The translations under genes and the position numbers were made by a program. From Novakomyces olei (lineage: Eukaryota; Ascomycota; Novakomycetes; Novakomycetales; Novakomycetaceae): a stretch of DNA of 64,000 nucleotides. This document shows, one piece after another, positions 1 to 10,963 of the stretch (position 1 is its first letter; every line of letters starts with the position of its first letter). The notes below the pieces were generated by a model. It was given only the letters and a program-made list of their open reading frames with translations, had not been told where the DNA came from and did not search any database. The DNA lies in assembly GCA_016906335.1 (NCBI GenBank), contig JADEYG010000003.1, positions 1,178,001 through 1,242,000 on the forward strand, in the 5' to 3' direction.

Positions 1-1479
1 GTCACGCACTTTCATGATGCTAGCAACGTTACCGCATCGATAACAATAATTGGGTGCACTCCACACTGTAACCAAACTTTCATCCTGGAAATGATATTTA
101 AATCCTTCTTGTACAAGTTGATGAGCACGCGCAATCAATTGCAGGCCGTTTAAATGATTGAACTATAATTAGCACGCTAAAATAAAAGATAGCGAGATTA
201 AACGAGGAAAAGGAGGCCGAAATAAACGGAAAAAGGGACTAGATTTCTTTGGAAATATCGGGCGTCGAGCTTAATATATATAACAGGAAAGACGAGCTAC
301 GGCGTCAATACTTCATGAAGCCGAGCCACGCGCTCTGAAACAAAAGACGCAAAGACCTCTGGAGCCTATGACTAGCGCCGTGTACAATAAGAGTACTTAT
401 TCCCATCATAATGAACAAGAATCATTATGAAAAGCAAAACATAACATGACTTTAGAAACTATCTTACCTCTGAGGTCACTTTGGCGCCAAAAAGCCATCC
501 AGCACCGCGGGGGGATACAGCCCAAGCATCGACCTCTGTAAAATTTAGATTGCAATCGAACAGTTAAAATGTCCCTACCTTCAGGATCTGACCACATTAA
601 ATCACAAAAAGCTCCTTCATGAGGAATCTCCTGAGCTCGTGCAAGTATTCGAATTTGATCGAGTGTTCGCACTTCAGGGCTCAGCCCACCGTGCACACAC
701 AAAATCTTGCCGTCTATGACAGCGGCTAATGTTAGAAAGTCAAATACTTGGCAGCAGTATTTCCAGACATTAGCATTCCCATATTTCTGCTGGCATTCGT
801 CGTAGAAACCGTAGACTTGTGTTATCTGCCGTGACTCGTGATTTCCACGTAACAGTGTAACTTTATCCGGGTACCTTTGGGTAAGGACAAGAATTTGGGA
901 AAAAGAAGAGGTAGCCTCAAGAAGCACAGAGACAAAAGCGTAGCAGACGGAATGGCTGATTAAATGCAAAGTTCAAGACAGCTTGAGAATGCAAACCGAC
1001 AGAAATATCGAGCCACCGATGAGACAGAGGAGGCAGAATCATCAAATAGAAAAAGACTTGTTAAATAACGATGAATTACTTTGCTTTTAGGCACATCAAA
1101 AGCGTAAAAGTCTCGAGACTAAAGTATCCCCGGTCCACAAAATCACCCTATTTTGTAAGCAGCCGTAAAAACAGCCTTTATTTCTCACCATGAATATATA
1201 ATTTGTATCGGGAACTTCGCCGCCAACTCGAAATAGCTCAAGCAGATCGTAAAACTGGCCGTGTATATCACCAGCAACTGAAACGGGGGACGAAACAGGT
1301 TGGATATTGGACTCCTCCTGTACAAATTAAAGTGTAAGTCGATCAAATTGGCGAGGTTGTACTGTTCTCCTCACCATCAAAATATCCTTGACCATCTCAC
1401 ACAAACGCTTCAGATCAGACTCGAGGAGGTGATTGCACCCGCGCACAATGTCGAGCCACTCGTCGGGTCCTCCACCCAT
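1..1479 (-). CDS. PPG1: Serine/threonine protein phosphatase PPG1, 3' end beyond window
   Basis: PP2A-like metallophosphatase of the PPG1 subfamily. Six exons fit in frame: 1375-1479, 1189-1317, 1080-1147, 579-874, 468-535 and 1-162; the last continues past the window start. Metal-binding motifs are seen in order: GDIHGQ (exon 2), GDFVDRG (exon 3), RGNHESRQ and HGGLSP (exon 4), then ARAHQLV and [11 protein letters not shown] (exon 6). The PPG1-type features are [27 protein letters not shown] and VASIMKV, which differ from the PP2A gene at 54571. By family knowledge PPG1 acts in glycogen accumulation and counteracts phosphorylation events in yeast. Four introns are 41-205 bp; the intron at 163-467 is 305 bp. 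The start at 1479 gives [10 protein letters not shown], normal for the family. Confidence 0.93.
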
Positions 1480-2094
1480 GCTTGTGACGCTGACGCTGTA
1501 CGCGAACTAACGAGCTTTTGCTTTGTTTTGCTTTGTTCTATTTAATTTAATTTAATTTCTTTCCTCCCGCTCGATCGCAAATGCCGCGTAAGTTGCAAAT
1601 GATATATTAGTCAGTAATAGCAGACGAGTAATAAGCGTGAATAGAAATAAAAGGTATAAGAATAGTGTCTGACTCTGGTTTTAAAAAAATCAAAACAATA
1701 ATTCAAACAATAATTCAAGCAGTAATAAACAATAATTAAAACAATAATAGAAAAATAAATAAACAATAATAAAAAATAGATAAAACAATGGTAATATACA
1801 GCTGAATAATGCGTGTAGTATAGCAATTTTATTTGTTTAAATGTCTCTGTGCGCGGTTTGGATTATACTGAATTTTTAACTCATTCAGAGACTAAATACT
1901 AAATAATTTATAGAGGCAATCTTTCTCTGCACCTTCGTGACCTAATGCGTTAATATAGCAAGGCTTTGTCCAGGCGAGGCAAGTCGTTAGTTTAGCGGCG
2001 ATTTTCAGGAGACTTACCGCACTATTCATCGACCCTGAAATCGAGTCCTCACCCATACCCGCGAGAAGTCTGGGACACATGTTGCTCAAAAGAT
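1480..2094. other. Divergent intergenic region between PPG1 and UPF3
   Basis: About 615 bp upstream of both PPG1 (minus) and UPF3 (plus), so it should hold both promoters. It is AT-rich, with short runs such as TTTAATTTAATT near 1540 and AATAATT repeats at 1690-1780. The hydrophobic open frame at 1611-1826 on the minus strand is a by-product of this composition. No other gene is visible. Confidence 0.6.
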
Positions 2095-3513
2095 ATGAGT
2101 GAAAAGCCCAAGACCAAACCAGCCAGGCTTAAAGTGGTGGTACGTGGACTGCCGGCCACCATACCAGAGTCCGTATTTTGGGAATCTGTAGGACCGTGGA
2201 TCAATGAGCAAACTGTGGACTGGATGTTTTTTTTCCCGGGGAAAAAGGCGAAATTGTACGACTGACCTTTTACCTCACTATTTACTAAACAGTAGAAATG
2301 GGAAACGCGATATTAATGCTCGTGCCTATGCGCGGTTCCGTTCAGCTCGGCATTTAGCCGCTTTTTTTGTCGGCTTTGATGGACACGTTTATGTGGACAA
2401 GAACAGTACGTTACATTTTTTTTTGATCTGATGCAATTATATTGTGTTCTCTGTATAGTTCGGTTTAGTGCTTGGGTCCGCTAATTACAATCGTTTTGCT
2501 TGTCGATGCAGGCAGAGAGAGTTTTATTATATTTGCTGTTGGCATTGCAATTTTTGGCTCAAATTACCATTTTTCCCGTTGTTTATGACCAGCTAATTGC
2601 CATTTCACTGCTATTCCAATGCCGACTTTTAATCTTTCCCAACTTTTAAGCTCTATTACTGGTCTCTACGCTGTTCTGTACACTGACGTTATCAGATCGC
2701 GAGTACAAAAGCCGTGTGGAATATGCACCCTCTCAGCGAGTGCCAAACATGGCTCGTGCGCGGCATGATCCACGCCAAGGGACGTTAGAGTCGGACCCAG
2801 AGTTTCTAAAGTTTGTGGAAAACATTGCAAATCCGCCGCCCTTACAAGTTGATGAAGAAGAGGAGACGACGGATGTGACAAACACACCTTTAATTGCATA
2901 CTTGCGCAATAAAGCTGGCGGACGAAAGTCGGGAAAGAAATCTTTGAAAAAGAAAGCGGACGCAAAGCTTCCTGTTGCTTCAGAGGACGATTCAGGAAAG
3001 CAGAAGCGAAAGCGACGGGGCAAGGACAAGCACAAGGAAGTAGGCAAGAAACCGGATGAAAAAGAGTCTACAGAACCGCAAAAGCATTCGAAGCACAAGT
3101 CTAAAAAAGAGGCAAAGGAAAAGGCCAAGGCAAAGGCAAAAGATAGGGAAAGGGATAAGGAAGGGGATAAACCAGCGGCCAAGCCAGTCAAAGTCTTGAC
3201 GCCGGTACGTAATGGAGCAGAGAATGGAAGTCCTACAGAAGCAGGACAAGTACCGATTGTGCCGAAAGGGCCCAAGGCTAGTTTAAAGAAGCACGGCAAT
3301 GGTGAAGCTGGCGAGAGTCATGGACAAGCTTCAAGTGCGAAAAAGCCGAGGACAAGGCAGCCTCCTCGACCATCGGCAAAGCAGAATACTGCTGGTGGTA
3401 ACAATAGCGAGGGAGCCGAGGACGAGAAGCGTCGTGGACCGAGAAGGAGCCACCCACGACCGAAAAAGGCAGCCAATAACAGTTCAGCACCAACGGCGGC
3501 AGAGCCTTCCTGA
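2095..3513 (+). CDS. UPF3: Nonsense-mediated mRNA decay factor Upf3
   Basis: Upf3 binds Upf2 and exon-junction or terminating ribosomes to trigger nonsense-mediated decay, and shuttles between nucleus and cytoplasm. Exons 2095-2255, 2293-2405 and 2696-3513 join in frame to 363 aa. Residues about 10-115 are the RRM-like Smg4/UPF3 domain: KVVVRGLPATIPESVFWE, then AYARFRSARHLAAFFVGFDG, then the diagnostic DPRQGTLESDPEFLKFVE. The remaining two thirds is a Lys/Arg/Glu-rich disordered tail typical of Upf3, with several nuclear-localisation-like clusters. Introns are 37 and 290 bp. It is convergent with MRE11, 163 bp apart. Confidence 0.92.
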
Positions 3514-3676
3514 TAATGAGAGTCAAAGAGCCATGGAAAATCAAATGGCCCTTTAATTGATTCGTTGATTCCTCTTTCAAGTCGTACAATATACACCATT
3601 GCTAATTGGATTTCGTCTTCAGTATGAGGAAAATTCTAAATTTCATTGGAATAATAGAAATGCATGACGGGTGGTT

Positions 3677-6600
3677 TCAAAACAAGCCTCGAGGTTTAGC
3701 TCGTTTGTTTGTTGAAGCGGCTGTACTTTTCCGGCTACGTGTGGGTGGATTATTCGTGTCGTCATCCGAGTCGTCGATGTCAATGATTTCGTCATCAACC
3801 GCCTCTTGTTTCTATATGAAGGCTCAGCCAAAGATCGATAGAGCAAATCCCAAACGGGACGGAAATGACGGAAAGAATGAGGGAGATAAAAGTAGGTTTG
3901 AGTTGAGATAATGAAATTAATTCAACATTAAATTAGAGAAAACGGCTAAATGTCTCAAGGATAAAATTCTATCTTACCACCTTTGTTTGCCTGGGTTTGC
4001 TGCGTGTGGCCGGTTTAGGCGGAGCAAAGGACAAGGGAATTTGCCGACCACTTGGCTTTGATCTAGAAGGCGCAGTTGCCGCTGGTCTGCAAAAAATTAG
4101 TAATATGGCCTTATGACCATAAATGATTTAAATATATAGAAATATCCGTGAATCTCAAGGTATTTCTATACTCTCTTTCTCCTCGCATATTTCTTAAATA
4201 TAGACATACGTATCAAAATTGTCATCGTTATCGTCGTTATCGTTATCGTCGTCGTCATCATCATCATCATTATCATTATCATCGTCATCGTCCTCGGCTT
4301 CTTCATCGACTCTCTGCTTTCCTCCACGGGTACGCTGGGTCAATTAGTTTTTTCTTATTCGCTTCTCAAAACTTACTGTAGAAGGTGCTCGCCTTGTAAC
4401 AGCTGCTGCTGCCCTCCCTCGAGAAGTTTTACTTGCTCTAGCAGAAACTGCCCCGCGGCCTTTTCCAGTTGAATTGGCTGTGCGTTTACTTCGGGCTGGA
4501 TGCCTTGTATCGTCGTCGTCGCCGATTGACCCATCTTTTTCCATTTCATCTGGCTCATCATTATCATCTTCACCGACCACACTTCGACTAGACCTCGTCT
4601 TGCGTACTTTTGTAGAGCGCGGAACCAAATCTTCGTCAGAACTGTCAAAATCCGCGTCTGGTTGCACTTTTCTCTTGGATTTTCCCGAAGGTGCTTGATC
4701 TTCCTATACAATTATGTTAAAACCACCTAAAACGAAGAGCAAGGTTTGAAGAGTAAAACATTAAAAATACAATGGCAAAGATGCAGATAAAGATAAAATT
4801 CAATAATTTATTTGCTTTGTGATCATTGTTTGTGATTCGTAGTTGTGATGATTGTTTTGTCTAGTTTTCATACCTTGCTGGTGCCTCGTACAAATTCGTT
4901 GCTGTCGTCTTCTCCGTTCAAAGCAAGATCGCGCTCTTTCTGTAAAGATTTTTCTATATGCTCCTGTATGTCTTCCTCGGTAGCGTTCTCTCGAATAAGA
5001 AATTTGACCTGGGAGCTCAAATGCTTGTTGACGAAACTTTGCAATAGTGAGTAATGCAATTAAAATATGCTATCACTTTAAAATAAAAATAATAGCAATT
5101 TAAACAAATAATAAATAATAAATAATAAATAATAAATAATAAATAATAAATAATAAATAATAAATAATAAATAATAAATAATAAATAAATAGAGACTTAC
5201 TCTTTAACGGCATCACGGTCGTCCTTTTCAACAAATTGTGTGATTGCGTTTGCAAGTTTACGTTCAGGTAGAAATTGCAAATGTTGACTCTCAAGAAATT
5301 CGGAGACTAGCGTTTCGATTTTTACGTCGCTTTGTTCAAGTTCTTGTCCCAATGCAACTGCGGCCGGTTCGTTATCAGGCCCTCCCAAACCTATAATATT
5401 AACATCTCTTCTTGCAAACAATATATGCAGAAAATGAATAAAAAGAAAGTAAGTACGTTTTGCTTGTCGCTTTATATAAAATTGTACAATATCATGTGCA
5501 TTTCCCACTCGTCCCATGAAACGATGTGAGAACCTTTGTGGGTTCTCTACTTGAAATCCACCAGAATACTCTACACGTAACCTTATTAGCGGCAACGGGG
5601 GTACTGAACTTTCTGGTATCCCTTCCTGTCTATCTCGCCACTGAGCATTGGCTTCCTCGACTGCTTCTTCCACTCTTTCTAACAAATACTCTAGGACAGG
5701 ACCCCTGTTATCCCTCTGTGCAAGCGTTCGCAGCTGCGGTACGTTCTTAAGCACAATTTCCTTCATGACAAAAGGGCGAACTGTTTTTAATGGTATTGGA
5801 GTCACATTGAATTCTTTGCCATTTACGGTCAAAACAGCCACACGTCTATATAATACATATTAGAACTGCTTTGAAATACGATAGGGAAAGAAAAGAAAAA
5901 GGTGATGAGCAGCTCACTTTTCCACAGCCTCACCAGGACAAAGAGAAGTTGCCACTGAAGACCCTGGTTGAATAACATGGAATTTCTGTTCCGGATTTAG
6001 GCGAGGTTTTATTAGACACTCATGCTCGTGACCCCACAAGACAACGTCAAAGAAGGATGGAATAAAACTTTCTGGTAAATGACCGGTAGCACTATGCGCG
6101 GCGCTAGATTCGATCAGATGAAGTTCAAATTAAAACGAACGGTAATTGAAAATTATTTTATAGTCTTACTGATTCTGATGTACAGCGATTAGATTGAACC
6201 ACTCCTCCTGATAAAGTGTTGGGCGCATGAATCGGACTTGATGATTCTTGAACGAGCGAAACAACCGTTCGTCTCGACAATTGGACATACCATACAAAGC
6301 CAATTTAGTGTCGCCTTTTTGTAAAAGAATAGGATTAATGCAAATATCATCGTTCTCCGGAACACGACCAAAGTAGTTGAGCAAACCAGAAACCTGCAGT
6401 ACATCAAGTGCACTGATGCGTCCATCGCCTGTAGGGTCATCATGGTTTCCGTTGATTGAAAAAACGGGAATAGAAACATTAATATCCGGGTCCTCGTAAT
6501 TGATATGACACAGAGTGCTTTGCGATTAGTGACGAGGACATTATACAGTCAACATACGTATCGCCCATCGAGACAGACTGGTCACTTAATACTTGGAGCG

Positions 6601-7120
6601 CACAAGGCCGGTCACCTAAACAGTGCGATCTTAAAGACTTCAAGACCTGGTAAAATGACATGCGCGATGGCTTATTGTCGTGGAACAGATCACCGCCCAA
6701 TAAAACCATATCCACCTTTAACGCGTTAGATTTTAGAGAGAAAAAAGAGCAAGCGTAGATTTGTATCCACAATTCTGTCAACCATAATCGATCAAACGGT
6801 AAATTCAACGTATACTCGTGCTCCCACAGAATAAATTATTGAAAAGTACAAATTAAACACAAAAGCACGATGAATAAAACTAATGTATATCACACCTCTT
6901 GTTCTTGAGCTATGGCCATGATTTCGTCAAAACTGCGAAAAGAGTCTTTGCCTCTAATCGCATCCTTCTCAGCGTAGCCAACGTGATTATCTGAAGCAAT
7001 CAGAATACGTATCGTCGAATCATTGTGTTCTTCCTCTGACTGTTGCTCGTCACGTTCTTCCAACAGGATTCTTCGTCCGCCAGTTTCACTTGAAGAAGCA
7101 GTTGCCCGTCTTGAAGGCAT
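3677..7120 (-). CDS. MRE11: Double-strand break repair nuclease Mre11
   Basis: Mre11 is the nuclease of the Mre11-Rad50-Nbs1/Xrs2 complex for DNA break repair, telomere maintenance and checkpoint signalling. All phosphoesterase motifs are visible in order: DNHVGY (exon 1, 6896-7120), GDLFH (exon 2, from 6715), [10 protein letters not shown] (about 6430), VHQNH (across the intron near 6165) and GHEHEC (about 6020). The Mre11 DNA-binding domain follows (about 5200-5850), then a coiled or acidic region. The last exons encode a poly-Asp/Asn tract (4205-4315) and a basic tail ending in RAKPRGLF at 3677. At least eight introns are present. The one near 5065-5200 is filled with an AATAAAT-type array. 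The exon 2/3 junction (about 6495-6550) is the least certain, because its donor looks like GTTGAC. Confidence 0.94.
5106..5188. repeat. AATAAATAAT simple repeat inside an MRE11 intron
   Basis: Near-perfect short tandem repeat of AAT/AAAT units, within the intron between the exon ending KDDRDAVKE and the exon starting FVNKHLSS. It translates into a meaningless low-complexity frame. Confidence 0.9.
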
Positions 7121-7905
7121 TATTCGATTTTGCCTTTACCTCAGCACCGTTTTACAAACCAAGACTGCTATCGGCCAAACATTTTGAAAGTATCATGCAT
7201 ATCTCGTAAAATAATATAAATAAATGGCAATAATATATCTACGTGGATTGATTACACAGCCCACAGTAAAAATACATAGACAAAAAGAGGACGGGGCCCG
7301 TACGTTTTAAAAGTACGGAATAGGCTGTTTCTTTAAAAATAAACCAGATTTGTGCCTTTAACTGAAACATCGCATAAGGGTTAATATCCAGTATTTTAAG
7401 GTGATACTGCCTGAATTATATCCACGATTACGAGTATATTTTTGCCATTGAAAGCCGTTAAAACGGACGGCAAACCTACAAAATGCGCTTTATGTGAGTG
7501 TATTAGTTTTCGCGGCTCGCGGCTCACGGCTCTAATTCTAACCCTGACTACCCCTAACCATGGCACGTACTCTAAGCGTCGCGATACAATAAACTTAAAA
7601 TTAAGGTGTAAAACATATAATAGAGTATAAGCTTTCTGCCAATCTTTCAATACTTGTATTACATAATAAATTATATGAAATTAGTTTGACTTCAACAGCC
7701 GATATACCAGCATCAGTTTATCCTGTCTCACAAACCAGTCTTTGGTAAACCACAGTCCCAGCGAAATTGGGGTCACACTTCATATCATTATCGCAGTGGG
7801 GATCCAGGGTTCGTACGGACGTGGATCGCGATTTTTTGGCCTCTTAGCGGATAGGAATGCAGGCTTTGGCTATGGGTCTTAAATCACACAGTACTGGAAG
7901 CATTT
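7121..7905. other. Divergent intergenic region between MRE11 and the 7906 gene
   Basis: 785 bp between two divergent starts. Mostly AT-rich, with a GC-richer centre near 7500-7580 holding degenerate CTAACCCTG and CCCCTAACC telomere-like motifs. The short open frames here have no recognisable content. Confidence 0.55.
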
Positions 7906-10776
7906 ATGGCGCTTAGCCCTGTGGCAGGCCTCAACGGCAATTGCAACGAAAAGAGCACTGAACAGAGTCTCGTTAGCGAGGCACGTGTCTTGGAATGCGC
8001 AGAGTTGCATCGCAAAGAAGCATATTTTTACCTAGTTTCTACAGTACTTTGCGGACCAGCCGAGTTTGATGTGAAAAGGAGCGATAGCTGGAAGGACCGA
8101 ACTACTTTCCGCGACGCTTGGAGAGAATTGCACCAGGATCGTGAAAGATCGAAAAGAGAGACTCCGGGAGTGTCTGCCTCTTTAGCTGATCGCAAGCTTA
8201 TGTTTGGATTCCCTCCTAATTTTGGTTTACTGCGTAAAAACGATCGCACAAGCGTTTCAGCGACTCCGAGTGTGAGCAATAATTCACTTAGTCTACCTGC
8301 TTCATTGCCTAACGTCTCTACTGAAGCGGAGCAGCAACAGACACTTCAGACCTCTTCTATACTTCCCATCAGCCTACAAGAAAAAGGAGAAACAGCCAAA
8401 TTGAAAATTGCTTCGTTTGTATTCATGTTGCTGAGAAAGACGCTGAGTGTGAAGGATCGTCTCAAGCTCAGTCGGATTCTTGCTAATGATGCGGCTACCG
8501 TATCTCGGAAGCACGCTAATAGAAGCAGAAGAAAAATCAAGGACGATAGGGTTACGAATAACTCTATCAACAATCAGACGCCAATCACTCGTGGGAAAGC
8601 AGCTCAATGGCAGGAATACCAGCCATCGAGCTCGAGTCCCAATAAGCGACAAAAGATTAGTCATGCAAGAGAAAATGACATTGAAAGCAAAATGGCCAGT
8701 GAAGTCGGGGCAGATGAAGTAATAGAGATTGATGAAGATGACGAGGAAAAGGAAGAGGAAAAGGAAAAGGAAGAGGAGGAAATTGTACACGTATGCCACC
8801 CACGGAGATGTGGGCATTTTTCTGTTGAAATAAAAAACAATCAAGACCGTGTTCCTTTAACATACGTCAACAATGACAAACTCGTTCTCAATGTCAGAGC
8901 TTTCGAACGCTCTGTAGGCCAAATTGCTACAATGACGGAAATCTTGACTGCGGCACAGTCTGAATTGAGGAAAATAGAGTCACAGAGATCTAGATCGCCC
9001 TCATCTATCGAAGTGGAGGAAATTGAACCATTTATTTTTAGCAATTGCAAGAGGAGGTCGACGAGCCCAAAGAGGACGGTCTTCAAGAACAAGACTCCCA
9101 CATACGAAGACGATGATGTGGAAATAATTGGCTGGAGCTCTTCGAAGATTTCTAACCAGGACGATAAAGACAAGGACATGTTTGATATCTGCGGTAAAAA
9201 GAAAAGGAAAGGGAAATTACAGGAGAAAGAGAAGGAAAAGGGGAAGAGGAAAGAAAAAGAAGATATTTACTCTGAAGAAGAGGATGATTGTTCGGAAATA
9301 GAGGATATTTTTGAAGGAATTCCTTTACCCGAGTCTGACAAGGACGCAGACTATGTAGATGAGCCAGACGCTCGGATTCAATCAGACTCCGAATCGCCAT
9401 ACATGGATAGTGCGGATGAAGCAGAGCAAACTGTCGACGATACCTTAAGACGATCAGAGGTTCGGAAATTACGGACGAGGAATACACGGTCAAGCGCTCA
9501 AAAAGGTGCGGGATTAGACGATTCAGCCGGTGGAGTCTCTAATATGAATATAGTTGAGCCAAGGTCTTGGACTCCGAGGCAAAAGGGGCATAAAAAGGGC
9601 TCTAAAGCTGTCGCAAAACGGAGTCGGAGAAAATCATCGGGTGAACAAGATTCTGCAAATTCTAAAGGCGTTTCGGTTGCTCAAGCCAGTGATGAAAATG
9701 GCCCAAAAAGTTCTTTTGTTACCTTGGAAGACCTTTCCTTTCGGCCGTCCAGAAAAGCCAAGTCTAGTAGGGGCCAATCCAAAATGCAAACCGGTGATTC
9801 GGCGAATGACAATAGTCCTCTTTTACGGCACGACGATACAGATTTGAATTTCATTGACCTTTTCAATAAAACAGTGGTTGCGGAAGACAATAGAGGTGAG
9901 GCTGTTGTCAAGGTTTATGAGCAATCTATGGGCCCTCATCAACGTCATACGGAAAAAACTTCATCGTCGTCGGGGAATAGTAATAATAATAACAGAGAGA
10001 ACAATAATAGGCGCCGACGCGAAGAATCGCCAGTGGGCCCAGGACCCTCTATGGATCACCATGTCCAGGAATATGCCACGGATGGAGAAACAGCTGCTCC
10101 GCCGCTAAACCTTGATTCGTTCTTCCGAAACTTGGAGGCCGGTGACTTTGGTGCTTCGTTTGACTTGGAAGACGATACGCTTGAAATACCAGCTGAGGCA
10201 TTTGATCAGCTGTGCAGTATCCCTGAATTAAACATTGAAGATGCAACCCGGGAAGAGCAAATGTTTGAAAATTTAAGCCAGTCCTTTTTACAGTGCGAGG
10301 AGGAAAGTTTGCAAGACGGATCGCTGCGCGGCCTGCCAGAGGAAGGAGAGATAACGAACGACACGAGCCTTCTTGCCCCCCCTAATAAGGGGACCGAAAT
10401 TAGAAAGCAAGCGCTTGACTCTCAACAGGGATTGGATATAAGCCCTAACGGCAATGACGGCGCAGTGAATGGAGATAAAGGCTCTCAGGCACCATTACAA
10501 AACAACAGCGCGCTGTTGGCGAAAAAACTTGTTCGGGCTTCGAGTCTTCAGCAAATGAACCGTGCTGGCACTCCTTTAGACCCATTTAACGATGTAAATG
10601 GCGCAAATGTTCTACCATCTGGCCTCGATAACGCTGCTGCTGAGCCGAATGGCGTTTTGGATGATCTTTTCGGTGAGGATGGTGAAACTGTAGGGGAGAA
10701 AAGTCTCAAGGGGTTAATGGATGATAATTCGTGGGATATCAGATCAGAAGTTCAGCGTATTGCTGTGACTATGTGA
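7906..10776 (+). CDS. Large acidic, mostly disordered protein of unknown function
   Basis: Intronless 956-aa open frame; I do not recognise the family. Residues 1-120 look the most ordered (ELHRKEAYFYLVSTVLCGP, then a WKDRTTFRDAW segment). A second helical part at about 160-200 reads KTLSVKDRLKLSRILANDAA. From about 200 on the protein is low-complexity: acidic runs (EIDEDDEEKEEEKEKEEEE), Lys/Glu runs, Ser-rich stretches, a poly-Asn patch, and bipartite-like basic clusters (KRKGK, KRSRRKSSG) suggesting nuclear localisation. Near residues 730-790 are short conserved-looking acidic-hydrophobic motifs (LNLDSFFRNLEAGDFG). A fungal nuclear or chromatin adaptor is possible, but that is inference from composition only. 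Confidence 0.8.
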   Translation: MALSPVAGLNGNCNEKSTEQSLVSEARVLECAELHRKEAYFYLVSTVLCGPAEFDVKRSDSWKDRTTFRDAWRELHQDRERSKRETPGVSASLADRKLMFGFPPNFGLLRKNDRTSVSATPSVSNNSLSLPASLPNVSTEAEQQQTLQTSSILPISLQEKGETAKLKIASFVFMLLRKTLSVKDRLKLSRILANDAATVSRKHANRSRRKIKDDRVTNNSINNQTPITRGKAAQWQEYQPSSSSPNKRQKISHARENDIESKMASEVGADEVIEIDEDDEEKEEEKEKEEEEIVHVCHPRRCGHFSVEIKNNQDRVPLTYVNNDKLVLNVRAFERSVGQIATMTEILTAAQSELRKIESQRSRSPSSIEVEEIEPFIFSNCKRRSTSPKRTVFKNKTPTYEDDDVEIIGWSSSKISNQDDKDKDMFDICGKKKRKGKLQEKEKEKGKRKEKEDIYSEEEDDCSEIEDIFEGIPLPESDKDADYVDEPDARIQSDSESPYMDSADEAEQTVDDTLRRSEVRKLRTRNTRSSAQKGAGLDDSAGGVSNMNIVEPRSWTPRQKGHKKGSKAVAKRSRRKSSGEQDSANSKGVSVAQASDENGPKSSFVTLEDLSFRPSRKAKSSRGQSKMQTGDSANDNSPLLRHDDTDLNFIDLFNKTVVAEDNRGEAVVKVYEQSMGPHQRHTEKTSSSSGNSNNNNRENNNRRRREESPVGPGPSMDHHVQEYATDGETAAPPLNLDSFFRNLEAGDFGASFDLEDDTLEIPAEAFDQLCSIPELNIEDATREEQMFENLSQSFLQCEEESLQDGSLRGLPEEGEITNDTSLLAPPNKGTEIRKQALDSQQGLDISPNGNDGAVNGDKGSQAPLQNNSALLAKKLVRASSLQQMNRAGTPLDPFNDVNGANVLPSGLDNAAAEPNGVLDDLFGEDGETVGEKSLKGLMDDNSWDIRSEVQRIAVTM

Positions 10777-10855
10777 TAATTCTATACTAAATGTTTAGCG
10801 TATACTTGAATGTGTGGCTACAATTTTGAACAGGAGCTCATTGAATCAAGAATTA

Positions 10856-10910
10856 ATATAAAATATAAATATAAATATAAATATAAATATAAATATAAAT
10901 ATAAATATAA
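10856..10910. repeat. ATAAAT hexanucleotide repeat
   Basis: Nine or so near-perfect tandem copies of TATAAA/ATAAAT, between the unknown acidic gene and the hydrolase gene. It could serve as a TATA-rich promoter element for the hydrolase, but nothing shows this. Confidence 0.9.
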
Positions 10911-10963
10911 GTAGGTACGCCAACTATGACGACACTGCCGAATGAACCGAAACTGCCGGCATC

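Noticed and set aside
1611-1826. Hydrophobic Tyr/Phe-rich open frame
   Set aside because: Follows from AAT/ATT repeats in the PPG1/UPF3 intergenic region; no domain and no splice context.
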